Source: Flavobacteriales bacterium (GTDB lineage: Bacteria > Bacteroidota > Bacteroidia > Flavobacteriales > TMED113). Taken from it: DNA of 47,188 bases. Below the pieces are notes generated by a model, which saw only the letters and a program-made list of their open reading frames with translations, had not been told where the DNA came from and ran no database searches. The stretch spans positions 1 through 47,188 of the forward strand of contig PBKX01000008.1 in NCBI GenBank assembly GCA_002722215.1, in the 5' to 3' direction. This document shows, in pieces, positions 1 through 9,929 of this stretch. Position 1 is the stretch's first letter. The number at the start of each line of letters is the position of its first letter. Position numbers and translations under genes: made by a program.

Positions 1-1370
1 CTCCAGCTATTAAAGCATTTGGATCATAGTCACACGCTGTTTGATCCATACAGCCTACACATGATTCATATTCACAAGAACCATCATCATCTGTAGCATC
101 TAAGTCATAATTACATGCTAATTCCTCTGTACATCCGTCAATTTCAAATTCATTACAAATACTATCTGCGTCTATATCATTTATGCAGTTACCATCACAA
201 TCATAATAAATTTCTGCATACTCACATGAGCCATCACTAATACTTGCTGACTCGTCATAATTACACGCTGAAGGATCAATACATCCTGCACAAAATTGAT
301 ATTCACATGAACCATTATCACATACAGCGCTAGCATCATAATTACATGCTATTTCATCTGTGCAACCATCTGGCAATATACATGATTGATCATCACATAC
401 AGCACTAGCATCATAATTGCAAGCTACAACGTTTGTACAGCCATCTGGCAAATTACATGAACTGTCATCATCTGTAGCTATTAGACTATAATTACAAGCT
501 TCGGGATTGGTACAACCTGCGATTTCAAACTCATCACACACACCATCAGAATCAGCATCATTTACACAGTTACCATCACAATCATAACCTATATTTGCTG
601 CAGGCTGATCACAACCACAACCTAAATCATTATTGTAACATGATCCATCATCTATAGTTGCAGATTCATCATAATTACAGCCTAATCCGTCCGTACAACC
701 GGCACATGTTTCATATTCACATGAATCATCTAATATGGTAGCACCTGCATCATAATTACAGGCTATTTCATCTGTGCAGCCATAGCAAGAGTAGTCACAA
801 GTTGCATCATCTATAGTGGCAAACTCATCGTAATTACATGCTAGTTCATCTGTACAGCCAGAACAAGACAAATACTCACATGATTCATCATCTATCGTAG
901 AACCATTGTAATTACAGGCTAATTCATCTGTACAGCCATAGCAAGAGTAATCACACGTTGCATCATCTATAGTTGCAAACTCATCATAATTACATGCTAA
1001 TTCATCTGTACAGCCTACACATGATTCATATTCACAAGATGCATTATCTATAGTTGCAAACTCATCATAATTACATGCTAATTCATCTGTACAGCCTACA
1101 CATGATTCATACTCACAAGAATCATTATTCTCAAAAATAAAATCAGCATCATAGTTACAAGCTTCTAGATCTAGACAGCCGTAACATGTTTCATAGTCGA
1201 AACAATCACTAGGAATAGTAGCACTAGCATCATAATCACACGCCATTTCATCCATGCATCCTACACAAGAATCATATTCGCAACTAAAATCTTCTTCTGT
1301 AGCACTAGGATTATAATTACAAGCATTAGGATCTGTACAGCCAATTATTTCAAGTTCATCACATACACCG
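1..1370 (-). repeat. Tandem ~26-27 aa (78-81 bp) Cys-rich repeats GCTDELACNYDEFATIDDATCEYESCV within the left-edge protein, interspersed with DxDxDG-type segments (NDADSDGVCDEFEIAGC)
   Basis: About 15 units readable in minus-strand translation. Two neighbouring copies (near 971 and 1052) are almost identical at DNA level with an 81-bp period. Confidence 0.88.
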
Positions 1371-3754
1371 TCATTATCTGTATCATTATCTATAATTTGA
1401 ATGACATTATCTGTTCCATCTGAAATAAGACATTCACCTTGATAAATGCTTAAATTATATGAATCTGGTGATAATTCAACATCAAAAGACTCTTCATAAG
1501 CATCCCCAATACTAACAGAGCTAGCAGCACTTAAAGCATTAATTGTGAAAATATCCCCATCTACGGTGAGACCAGGTATAGCAGTCCATTCAATATCTAG
1601 ATTATAAACAACGCCACCTGAATTGATCAGCCAAACAATTTCTTGACCAGATGTGAATCCTTCATAAATGCCAGCTGATTGCGAATCATAACCCCACACA
1701 GCAACTTGGAGAGTTTCTTCTCCATTAAAAATAACATCACCACCAGACCATAGGCCACAAGTTGGATGAAGAAAAAAAGCTCCTATCTGATCACCCACTT
1801 GTAAGCTTGAAAGATTATTCAAAGCAACGGTATGATTCTCTGTTGCATTCCCTGTAAATGTATTGCCTAAACAATCTGAACCTTGGTTCCCCTCCCAAAT
1901 ATCAAAATCTAAATTTTCTAATCCCACACTTAAATCAGTACAGTCATCTCCATCATCTAAACAAATCGAGTAAATCCCGGAAGGACCATCCACATATACA
2001 GTTAATAGACCTATTTCACAATCAACACTTTCCAAAGAATAAGAAAGAGTTACATCCACAGATTCTAATATTTCTACAGAAAGATCTGGAAGCGGACAAT
2101 TAGAATTATTATTATCAAAAGAAATGGTATAATCTCCAGGGACATTTATATTATATACAATATCATATAAGGAATTTGTTTCCACACTTGCAATTTGAGG
2201 GGAAATAATTTCTCCCGAGCTAGAGGTGAAGATAGCGCTCACACCAGCTAAGCCAACAATTTCAGAATCATACTGAAAATCGAAATACACTTCCCAAAGA
2301 CCATCACATAAATTAGTAAGAATAGGCTGCACAATTACATTACAATCTACTTCGTCCCAATCACAAACACCATTATCATCTTGATCATTATCAATTATTT
2401 CACCATTCTCACATGTTTCACATATATTATCAATATACAGGCAACAATCTTGATCATCTTCTATTTCTAAAACATAATATCGTTCTATATTGCCCGGAGC
2501 GTCGTTCCAAAAACCAGGAGATGCTGCATTTGAAGAAAAAACTTCCACGAAATTTTCATTGCCGCCTCCATTTGGTTCACCATCATTCCAATTAAGATAG
2601 GAGAGATCTTCCCCATTCACCCACGCAAAACTCCCTTCGACATTTACATCATTTAAACCTATCCAGTAATTATTAGGAATAACTGAATTGACACTATTAT
2701 AAATAAATTCGTCTTCTTCTTGAGAACTAATAGATGCTAAATAGCCACCCAATGATATACTGATATTATTCGCATATTCCCAAGTTTCTTTAGTATTAGA
2801 AATATAATAAGCATGACCATCTAATAAACCAAGGAATTCATAACCTTCAATTTCTTCACCAGGAATTGCGCAATCAATATTAACATTTTCATTATAATTA
2901 CATGCTAACTCATCAGAACATCCTAAAAAAACTAAATTAGCACAAGAACCATTATCAAAATCAGCCTCAAAACCTTGCGTATAGTATTCTAAATAAATTG
3001 GATCCACACACCCCTCATAAAGACAAGAGCCATCATCTATATTACAATTATTGCAATAATTTAGTGCTTGACTATCAGTGCATCCTTCTTCATCTACACA
3101 AACTTGATAAGTGCCAAATTCTATTGGATTAGCATTATCTTCAGCATATGTCCACTCAGAGATATCAAAGCTTACATAATCAGATGCTAAATCACCTGTT
3201 GCACTATTAAAAACAGTAGCATTTTCTTCCCATGGATTTGGGCCTAAATGAGGACCAAAACAATCTAATCTCTTTGCCCAACCTCCAGTAATTGTGTAAT
3301 CAGAATTATTACTAGCCCAAAAATCGACCGTTTGTGGCTCAACACTATCCCAATCGGGAGCATATAAAATTTCTATAATAGACTCAGCACCACCATAAAA
3401 ATTTAAAGCATTTAATTGATAATCAGCAGAAAATCCATGTAAATTTTCAAAAGAAGCTAAACTCCTAGTAAGATAGATAAAGTCACCCGAGGAAAAAGAA
3501 CCGGAAGGAAATTGATAAGCACCCCCACTCTGATCTCCTGCCTCAGTGTTATTACTGGTTGCAAATCCATAAACACTTAAATCTGGTATATCTTCTAACA
3601 CATATAGTTCTATTGATCTTGCTTGACCAGAAACACCATTATTTGGATATGGGCTATCTGGACGCGAAATCCCTGTTAACACTAAAGAGGTCTGCTGTGC
3701 AGGCAAAAAATGACCAAAAATGAAAAGAAAAATGAAAAAATAAATTTTATTCAT
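1..3754 (-). CDS. Large secreted Cys-rich repeat protein (3'-truncated by window edge); signal peptide, C-type-lectin-like domain, many GCTDxxACNYDxxATxDDGSC repeats; probable T9SS client
   Basis: Own translation of the minus strand from ATG at 3754 (MNKIYFFIFLFIFGHFLPAQQTSLVLTGISRPDS...). The frame stays open to position 2 (...GCMDQTACDYDPNALIAG), >1250 codons. Absent from the ORF track because no stop lies in the window. Confidence 0.9.
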   Translation of the reverse strand, partial: MNKIYFFIFLFIFGHFLPAQQTSLVLTGISRPDSPYPNNGVSGQARSIELYVLEDIPDLSVYGFATSNNTEAGDQSGGAYQFPSGSFSSGDFIYLTRSLASFENLHGFSADYQLNALNFYGGAESIIEILYAPDWDSVEPQTVDFWASNNSDYTITGGWAKRLDCFGPHLGPNPWEENATVFNSATGDLASDYVSFDISEWTYAEDNANPIEFGTYQVCVDEEGCTDSQALNYCNNCNIDDGSCLYEGCVDPIYLEYYTQGFEADFDNGSCANLVFLGCSDELACNYNENVNIDCAIPGEEIEGYEFLGLLDGHAYYISNTKETWEYANNISISLGGYLASISSQEEDEFIYNSVNSVIPNNYWIGLNDVNVEGSFAWVNGEDLSYLNWNDGEPNGGGNENFVEVFSSNAASPGFWNDAPGNIERYYVLEIEDDQDCCLYIDNICETCENGEIIDNDQDDNGVCDWDEVDCNVIVQPILTNLCDGLWEVYFDFQYDSEIVGLAGVSAIFTSSSGEIISPQIASVETNSLYDIVYNINVPGDYTISFDNNNSNCPLPDLSVEILESVDVTLSYSLESVDCEIGLLTVYVDGPSGIYSICLDDGDDCTDLSVGLENLDFDIWEGNQGSDCLGNTFTGNATENHTVALNNLSSLQVGDQIGAFFLHPTCGLWSGGDVIFNGEETLQVAVWGYDSQSAGIYEGFTSGQEIVWLINSGGVVYNLDIEWTAIPGLTVDGDIFTINALSAASSVSIGDAYEESFDVELSPDSYNLSIYQGECLISDGTDNVIQIIDNDTDNDGVCDELEIIGCTDPNACNYNPSATEEDFSCEYDSCVGCMDEMACDYDASATIPSDCFDYETCYGCLDLEACNYDADFIFENNDSCEYESCVGCTDELACNYDEFATIDNASCEYESCVGCTDELACNYDEFATIDDATCDYSCYGCTDELACNYNGSTIDDESCEYLSCSGCTDELACNYDEFATIDDATCDYSCYGCTDEIACNYDAGATILDDSCEYETCAGCTDGLGCNYDESATIDDGSCYNNDLGCGCDQPAANIGYDCDGNCVNDADSDGVCDEFEIAGCTNPEACNYSLIATDDDSSCNLPDGCTNVVACNYDASAVCDDQSCILPDGCTDEIACNYDASAVCDNGSCEYQFCAGCIDPSACNYDESASISDGSCEYAEIYYDCDGNCINDIDADSICNEFEIDGCTEELACNYDLDATDDDGSCEYESCVGCMDQTACDYDPNALIAG

Positions 3755-3833
3755 AATAAGATATAAATGTTAATCGTGCTATAACAATTAATCACAAGAG
3801 TTAAAAATACATAATTTGATTCAATTCTTAAAA

Positions 3834-6800
3834 TTAATCGGCAACAATTAAATGCTTAAGATTAGGCTTAACAATAACATTTTGATTGTTAATCAATTTA
3901 TCCTTCAACAACCACCGCTTCTTAATCAAAGTAGCATTTTTAAAAATTGGAAATTCGCCATTATTGAGGATACAAAAAGAATTATTCAACGGCTGAAGCC
4001 AAAAATTTTTAAGTTCTAATTGAATGCCATCGGAGACACAGAGCTCATTATTATTTACATTATAAGTGGCAGAAAAAGCGTTGTATACAAAAGCATCCTT
4101 ACCATATGTAAAAGAAGTTAAGGAGCCTGGATTCGAGATATTCTCATTTTTCAAATCTAATTCCAAGGTATTTAAATCAAAAAATGCGATATCATAATCA
4201 ATCAAATAATTAAGCATTGGAAATAAAAACCGATCATTATTACTAAAAATTAAAACACTATTATTATCAAAATTATATTCAAGACTAACTCCTTTGACAA
4301 ATAATTGATTTTCTTGTGCTTTTAATTGATTCGGAATAATAAAATTGGCATCTGCACACACAACACCACTATTAGAGTAATAATAATGTGATGACTGAAT
4401 ATTAAACAAAGAAGTCATAAAATCACCACTACCATTTAAATTCTCTCCATCAAAATAAATATCACCTAAAAAATAAAATTGATCATATAGAGTAAACAAG
4501 TCATCAATTGATTTAATAAGAAATTTATTATCATAAGGGAACAAATTAAGCATCGCAGAATTAACAGAAAAAGGAGTAGCAGACAATGAATTACCATTAA
4601 TTATATTATTAGAAAATCCCACCATTTTACCTGAAAGTATTTCAATTTTATTAGCCTGAAACTCTATATATTTAGAATAAAAATCACCCGACCCAAAAAG
4701 ACCTTTTTCACTTAAATCTAACACCCCATCTAATTTGACTAATCCTTTATATAGTGCAACACTATCTTCCTCAATAACAGTATATAGATTATTAGTTTCA
4801 TTGAAAAATAAATCACTATTTAAATCTGTTTGATAACTATCTAAGTATAAAGACCCCGAAAATGACAAATTAGATAATGACATATCACTTAAATATGTCA
4901 ACTCAAATGGATTAATCAAAAAAACAACCGGATTGTTGTCATAACTTAAAAACGATGATTGAAATGATCGAAATTTTGGAAAATTGTTCAGTTTTTTTTC
5001 TCCTGACTTATTGTTGAGTGAATCTATGGCAAGGACACCTTTATCAAAATGAATTAATGAGGATGAAATTTCTGACTCATTATTTTGAAGAAAAGATAAA
5101 ATGGAATTATTACTAAAATGAAACGAAAAATCATCATATTCAAATCTTATATTTTTACCTGAAAAAGCAAAAGAACCAATATCTATATTGCCATCCATTA
5201 CAAAGCTTTTGTTTTTAAAAAAATGTAACCTATTCGACATTGGATAAATATTAAAAGGAAATCTATTTGTAATATTCATTTTTTGGACTCGATATATATC
5301 CATTGTATTTAAATACAAATCGATTTCTGCCACCGTGTCACCAATAGCAGCTAAAGATTCAATCATAAAGGAATCATGATCATGCTCCTTGATATAAGAT
5401 TCTGAAAACTGAAAAGCCCAAGGATTAATTTTAAACAATTGACCAAAACGAGTATAATCTATAAACCCGAAGATTTCAAGATCTATCAATAAATTTAATG
5501 ATGACTGCTCATCTAGCCCAATGTATTTAGCGAATTCTTGTAATTTATATTCCCCGTCCAAGTCTTTACCTTCATAAAATTGCATCAATAAAGCAAGTGG
5601 ATTGACATCAAATCTTGCAATATCCCGATATCTACTTTCATCAAAATATTGATCAGACTCAAATAACACCTGAATATCCCTGCCTGGAGAATAGTGAAAC
5701 AGTAAACAGTTATCTTCTACTAAATCAATTTCCATTCTATCTACATACATATTTAAGCCATGTAATGTGTTTCTAATCGGATTTAATCCTCTTTTACCTG
5801 ACAATCTACCTATTGAAATTTGTTTTTGTTGATCATCATATGAAAACTGAACATAAGGGTGATGAATAGAGCCAAATTGATTTTGAATAGAAAATTCTAC
5901 ATTATTACTTAGTAATTTTCCATCAATTAGTTGAAAATTATCGGAGAAAAACAAATACTTCATATTATCATCCTGAAACTTGATATCAATAACCTCACCA
6001 CCCCTATTAAAAACAATATCATCACCCTTTAATTGCAAACCACTTACAAAATGAAAGTCATCGAATATAATGAGACTTTCATTGTGTGTATTTGATTTAA
6101 AACTAGGATATTTATTAGATGAGGTCAATTGATTCTTATAAACCCCTTGACAAGTGCTGTTTACAACGCCGACACAAGAAAAAGAAGTATTTTCGATTTG
6201 AAAAAATTTCTTTTTGAAGTCTAATGAAAAATTAGAAAAATCAAATTCCACAAAAAGATCATCATTTAAAAAATCTGACTCAGCGGAAATCCCACTAAAA
6301 ATATTTTCTATAATATCATAATCGCCAGTGGCATTAAAAAACTGAATAGTATCACGATGGTTAAATAATATGAGTTCAGAATCTGAAAAATGAAAATTCA
6401 AATTGCCATTATCCTCAAAAAATACATTAAAATCTCCAGAACATTTCCAACTAAAACCCTCTCCAATATATAATGTGTTAGATATTAAAAATCTCTCGAT
6501 ATTAGAGAATAAGTGTTTTAAGTGCAGGTCCGTATATACGTCATTATTTTCAATTAAAAAATCTAACAAATCAGAAAAAACGAGACTTTTCTTATTGTTT
6601 CCATGACACTCTAGAAATAAATTAAAAAAGGGGACATAATGAGAATTAAAATACAAACCCCTATCATTGAACTCAGCTAAAACTTGATTGATTTTATATT
6701 TTTGATCCTCTGATAGTTCACGAGAATTTAAAATTCTAAAAAACTTTCTTGCTTTTTTCCTGACTTTCGATTTGGAATTGTCTTTCATTAATGCATATAT

Positions 6801-6890
6801 ATCTGACTTGAAATCTATCTCCTGAGCTGTTAAAAATGACGTAAAAGAACAGAAAATAAATAAGATACATACTTTATAAAACCAATTCAT
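3834..6890 (-). CDS. Large secreted protein of unknown function, beta-rich, repeat-like
   Basis: 1018 aa ORF with signal peptide (MNWFYKVCILFIFCSFTSFLTAQ). Recurrent LxGxGxF/FSGKNIRF-like segments; no family recognised. Confidence 0.85.
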   Translation of the reverse strand: MNWFYKVCILFIFCSFTSFLTAQEIDFKSDIYALMKDNSKSKVRKKARKFFRILNSRELSEDQKYKINQVLAEFNDRGLYFNSHYVPFFNLFLECHGNNKKSLVFSDLLDFLIENNDVYTDLHLKHLFSNIERFLISNTLYIGEGFSWKCSGDFNVFFEDNGNLNFHFSDSELILFNHRDTIQFFNATGDYDIIENIFSGISAESDFLNDDLFVEFDFSNFSLDFKKKFFQIENTSFSCVGVVNSTCQGVYKNQLTSSNKYPSFKSNTHNESLIIFDDFHFVSGLQLKGDDIVFNRGGEVIDIKFQDDNMKYLFFSDNFQLIDGKLLSNNVEFSIQNQFGSIHHPYVQFSYDDQQKQISIGRLSGKRGLNPIRNTLHGLNMYVDRMEIDLVEDNCLLFHYSPGRDIQVLFESDQYFDESRYRDIARFDVNPLALLMQFYEGKDLDGEYKLQEFAKYIGLDEQSSLNLLIDLEIFGFIDYTRFGQLFKINPWAFQFSESYIKEHDHDSFMIESLAAIGDTVAEIDLYLNTMDIYRVQKMNITNRFPFNIYPMSNRLHFFKNKSFVMDGNIDIGSFAFSGKNIRFEYDDFSFHFSNNSILSFLQNNESEISSSLIHFDKGVLAIDSLNNKSGEKKLNNFPKFRSFQSSFLSYDNNPVVFLINPFELTYLSDMSLSNLSFSGSLYLDSYQTDLNSDLFFNETNNLYTVIEEDSVALYKGLVKLDGVLDLSEKGLFGSGDFYSKYIEFQANKIEILSGKMVGFSNNIINGNSLSATPFSVNSAMLNLFPYDNKFLIKSIDDLFTLYDQFYFLGDIYFDGENLNGSGDFMTSLFNIQSSHYYYSNSGVVCADANFIIPNQLKAQENQLFVKGVSLEYNFDNNSVLIFSNNDRFLFPMLNYLIDYDIAFFDLNTLELDLKNENISNPGSLTSFTYGKDAFVYNAFSATYNVNNNELCVSDGIQLELKNFWLQPLNNSFCILNNGEFPIFKNATLIKKRWLLKDKLINNQNVIVKPNLKHLIVAD

Positions 6891-6914
6891 AAATACATTT
6901 TTTACGTAAAAATA

Positions 6915-7673
6915 TCAACAGCTTGTATCTGAACATTCAATAATCTCTTTAAAATGCATGAAATCCAAAGAAGCTCCACCCACCAACAACCCATCAACAT
7001 TGTTTTGGTGAAGAATAGAAGAAGAATTTTTAACGCTACAGCTTCCACCATATAAAATAGGCATTTTAGAGGCATTATATTTTCCAATTTTTAACACTAA
7101 CATTTTTCTAATATAAGCATGCATTTCCTCAATTTGAGCAAGAGACGGTGTTTTCCCTGTACCAATTGCCCAAACAGGTTCATATGCTATGATACAATTA
7201 GACAAATGCTCATCAGGCAATAACATAATAGTCTCATTTAATTGACCTTCAATAACATTGAAATAATTACCAAGCTCTCTATCTTGCTCTTTTTCTCCAA
7301 CACAAAAAACAGGACGAATATTATATTTAAAAGCCATTGTTATTTTTTTATTTAAAATAACAGCTGTTTCTTGAAAATATTGCCTTCTTTCAGAATGGCC
7401 AATAATAGCGTATTTTACGTACTCACTTAACATAGCGGCTGATATTTCACCAGTATAGGCGCCAAAGTCCTCTGCAGCAAGATTTTGTGCTGCCAAATTA
7501 ATCTCTTTTGAGAACTGAAAACAATGAGGCAAGTGAATGACAGGAGGTGCAATTACGACATGACAATTGAAGTCATAAGTATCCTCCATTAAAAAAGATG
7601 ACAATTTTCTCATGAAATCAATTGACTCTGGAGCCGTTTTATTCATTTTCCAATTCCCAATAATATATTTCAT
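6915..7673 (-). CDS. tpiA: Triosephosphate isomerase
   Basis: MKYIIGNWKMNKT, IIGHSERRQYF, AYEPVWAIGTGKTPS, YGGSCSVKN, DGLLVGGASL motifs. Confidence 0.97.
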   Translation of the reverse strand: MKYIIGNWKMNKTAPESIDFMRKLSSFLMEDTYDFNCHVVIAPPVIHLPHCFQFSKEINLAAQNLAAEDFGAYTGEISAAMLSEYVKYAIIGHSERRQYFQETAVILNKKITMAFKYNIRPVFCVGEKEQDRELGNYFNVIEGQLNETIMLLPDEHLSNCIIAYEPVWAIGTGKTPSLAQIEEMHAYIRKMLVLKIGKYNASKMPILYGGSCSVKNSSSILHQNNVDGLLVGGASLDFMHFKEIIECSDTSC

Positions 7674-7680
7674 ATTTAAA

Positions 7681-8733
7681 TTAATTAATTGTTACCCTAG
7701 GATCTAACCAAAGATAAATTAAATCTACTAATATATTTATAACTATAAAACAGCTTGAAATGACTAAAATAACGCCCATAACCAAAGGAAAGTCGACACT
7801 CATCAAGGCATCAACCAGCAACTTTCCTAAGCCATTCCAACCAAAGATATATTCTATAAAAACAGCGCCCGAAAACATACCTGCAAACCAACCAGATGCA
7901 GCAGTAACAACAGAAGTCATAGAGTTTTTTAAAGCATGAAACATAATCACATATATCATCCCAAAACCCTTTGAACGAGCTAATAAAATATAATCAGCAC
8001 TTAATTCATCAATTAATGCTGATCGTGTCAAATGTACAATAACTCCCAAAGGCCTAATACCTAAAGTTAAAGCGGGAAGAATTAAATTTTGCAAGGATAA
8101 AACCCTACTGCCAGATAAATCATTAATCGTAAACAAACTACCTGTTATATTCAAATTAGTTAACCACTCAAACTTATATGCAAAGATATAGCCTATAAGA
8201 ACAGCACATAAAAAAGAGGGCAACGACATTCCCAATACACTAACAAGTGAAATAAATTTATCTAAAAAACTATCTTTAAAATATGCAGCTAAAACACCTG
8301 TCGGAACACCAATACATAATGCGAAAAAAATGGCGGCAAATGCTAACACAATAGTATTAAGAAATGCGTTGGAAATTAAATCAGAGACTAAAATATTTTT
8401 TTGATAAAAAGAAGTGCGCAAATAAGGCATCTTTAAAACTAATAACATATTATTAATCTTTAACACAGGGACATAGGAAGGATATACAGGAGAGTCAAAA
8501 TGTATAGATAATGGAGATAAATCATTTATGTAATAAAAATATTGCTTATATAGAGGTTGATTAAAATGATATTTTTTATTTAATAACTCTAACTGTCGCT
8601 CATTATCTCGATCACCGAGCATCATTTTAGCCGGATCAGCAGGAATAACATTAAATAAAAAAAATATAACAGTTATCACTCCAAACAACACAAGCGTAGA
8701 ATATAACAGTTTATGAATAAGATAATTAAACAA
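7681..8733 (-). CDS. ABC transporter permease, OppB/DppB (oligopeptide) type
   Basis: 350 aa with N-terminal FGVITVIFFLFNVIPADPAKMMLGDR and permease EAA-like loop DYILLARSKGFGMIYVIMFHALKNS. Confidence 0.9.
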   Translation of the reverse strand: MFNYLIHKLLYSTLVLFGVITVIFFLFNVIPADPAKMMLGDRDNERQLELLNKKYHFNQPLYKQYFYYINDLSPLSIHFDSPVYPSYVPVLKINNMLLVLKMPYLRTSFYQKNILVSDLISNAFLNTIVLAFAAIFFALCIGVPTGVLAAYFKDSFLDKFISLVSVLGMSLPSFLCAVLIGYIFAYKFEWLTNLNITGSLFTINDLSGSRVLSLQNLILPALTLGIRPLGVIVHLTRSALIDELSADYILLARSKGFGMIYVIMFHALKNSMTSVVTAASGWFAGMFSGAVFIEYIFGWNGLGKLLVDALMSVDFPLVMGVILVISSCFIVINILVDLIYLWLDPRVTIN

Positions 8734-8747
8734 TAATATTGATTTAT

Positions 8748-9929
8748 TTAATTGGTAATATGATCTAAATTATCAGGCAAATCTCGCCAATGCCACTTTT
8801 CTTGTACAACACCTTTACTTAAAAGAAAAACACCCGGGTTAGCTCTGATCATAGTTTTTAAAGTTGTCTGATCAACCAAAAAGTAAGGATATAACAATTC
8901 TGATTGTGATAATTTATTTTTCACTTCAGCAGTAGAAGAAGATGATAGACCATAAACTGGTAAATTAGGTCCTAATACATTAGCAATAAATTTATCAACA
9001 ACACCATGTGCCTGAACATCTGTTTTTTGAATATCATAAGACACAACTAACAGCACCTTATCTAAAGATAATATACTATCAGTCATCTCAATATCATTGA
9101 CAGCGTCAACAATGTCAAAATCATGTATTTTTGGCTCATCTCCTTTAATTAGTAATTTTGTTTTTCTATCCTTAAAAATCGCCCCATTTATTTTCCATGG
9201 CTCATCTGATGTTTCAAACTCTTTAACAATACCATCAATCTCATAATACCAAACATCTTGATACACATCTTTTTTCGCATCTTCAGGGAGCTTTCTATCT
9301 TCATTAATATTAACGCCAACCTTATATGCCCTAAAGTCAATAAAAGGCAAATGTGATAAGGCATTAATAGGGATGAAGCATAAAATTAAACCCTTAATAA
9401 TTAATAATCTATTAACAGTTTGACGATGTAAGAATAGGCTAATTTTAGCCTGAGTGAAAAATAAGATCAAAGAAATAAATAAAAGATAAATATCCTTAGA
9501 GAAGGAAGTCCAGGGATCTAACTTCATGAAATCGCCAAAACATCCACAATCAGTAACTTTATTAAAATAGGCAGAAAAAAAAGTTAGAAATGTAAAAAAG
9601 ATCATTAATAATAAATTACCCCACATTACTTTTCTAATATGGATGCCATAAAATAAAAATAAACCTAAAAACAGTTCAAACAGAATAATGGAAACAGATA
9701 AAACTAAGCTTGCTGGAACAAGAAAATTGAGTCCAAACACCTCAAAATACTCTTGTAGTTTATATGAAAAGCCCAATGGATCAATTAATTTTACAAAGCC
9801 AGAAAATAAAAGAAAAATAGCATACGAGAATCGTAATATGTTGACCATAAATTTTTGAGTAAGCAATTTTGTTGCGAAAGATAAAATAGCAAGCACCTGG
9901 ATACTTAATAAAATAATTAAAAACTTCAT
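8748..9929 (-). CDS. DoxX/MauE-like membrane protein (BT_3928-like family)
   Basis: 393 aa, multiple TM segments, SGFVKLIDPLGFSYKLQEYFEVFG, DCGCFGDFMKL motif; next to the DUF1599 gene. Confidence 0.75.
   Translation of the reverse strand: MKFLIILLSIQVLAILSFATKLLTQKFMVNILRFSYAIFLLFSGFVKLIDPLGFSYKLQEYFEVFGLNFLVPASLVLSVSIILFELFLGLFLFYGIHIRKVMWGNLLLMIFFTFLTFFSAYFNKVTDCGCFGDFMKLDPWTSFSKDIYLLFISLILFFTQAKISLFLHRQTVNRLLIIKGLILCFIPINALSHLPFIDFRAYKVGVNINEDRKLPEDAKKDVYQDVWYYEIDGIVKEFETSDEPWKINGAIFKDRKTKLLIKGDEPKIHDFDIVDAVNDIEMTDSILSLDKVLLVVSYDIQKTDVQAHGVVDKFIANVLGPNLPVYGLSSSSTAEVKNKLSQSELLYPYFLVDQTTLKTMIRANPGVFLLSKGVVQEKWHWRDLPDNLDHITN

Noticed and set aside
1-1370. Possible CRISPR-like periodic repeats
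   Set aside because: Repeats are in-frame, 78-81 bp, protein-coding with conserved Cys spacing and no distinct spacers.
1858-2595. Plus-strand ORFs 1858..2103 and 2413..2595
   Set aside because: Antisense to the long left-edge minus-strand CDS; no recognisable protein signal.
6902-7087. 61-aa ORF overlapping tpiA
   Set aside because: Out-of-frame overlap with a strongly supported tpiA gene.
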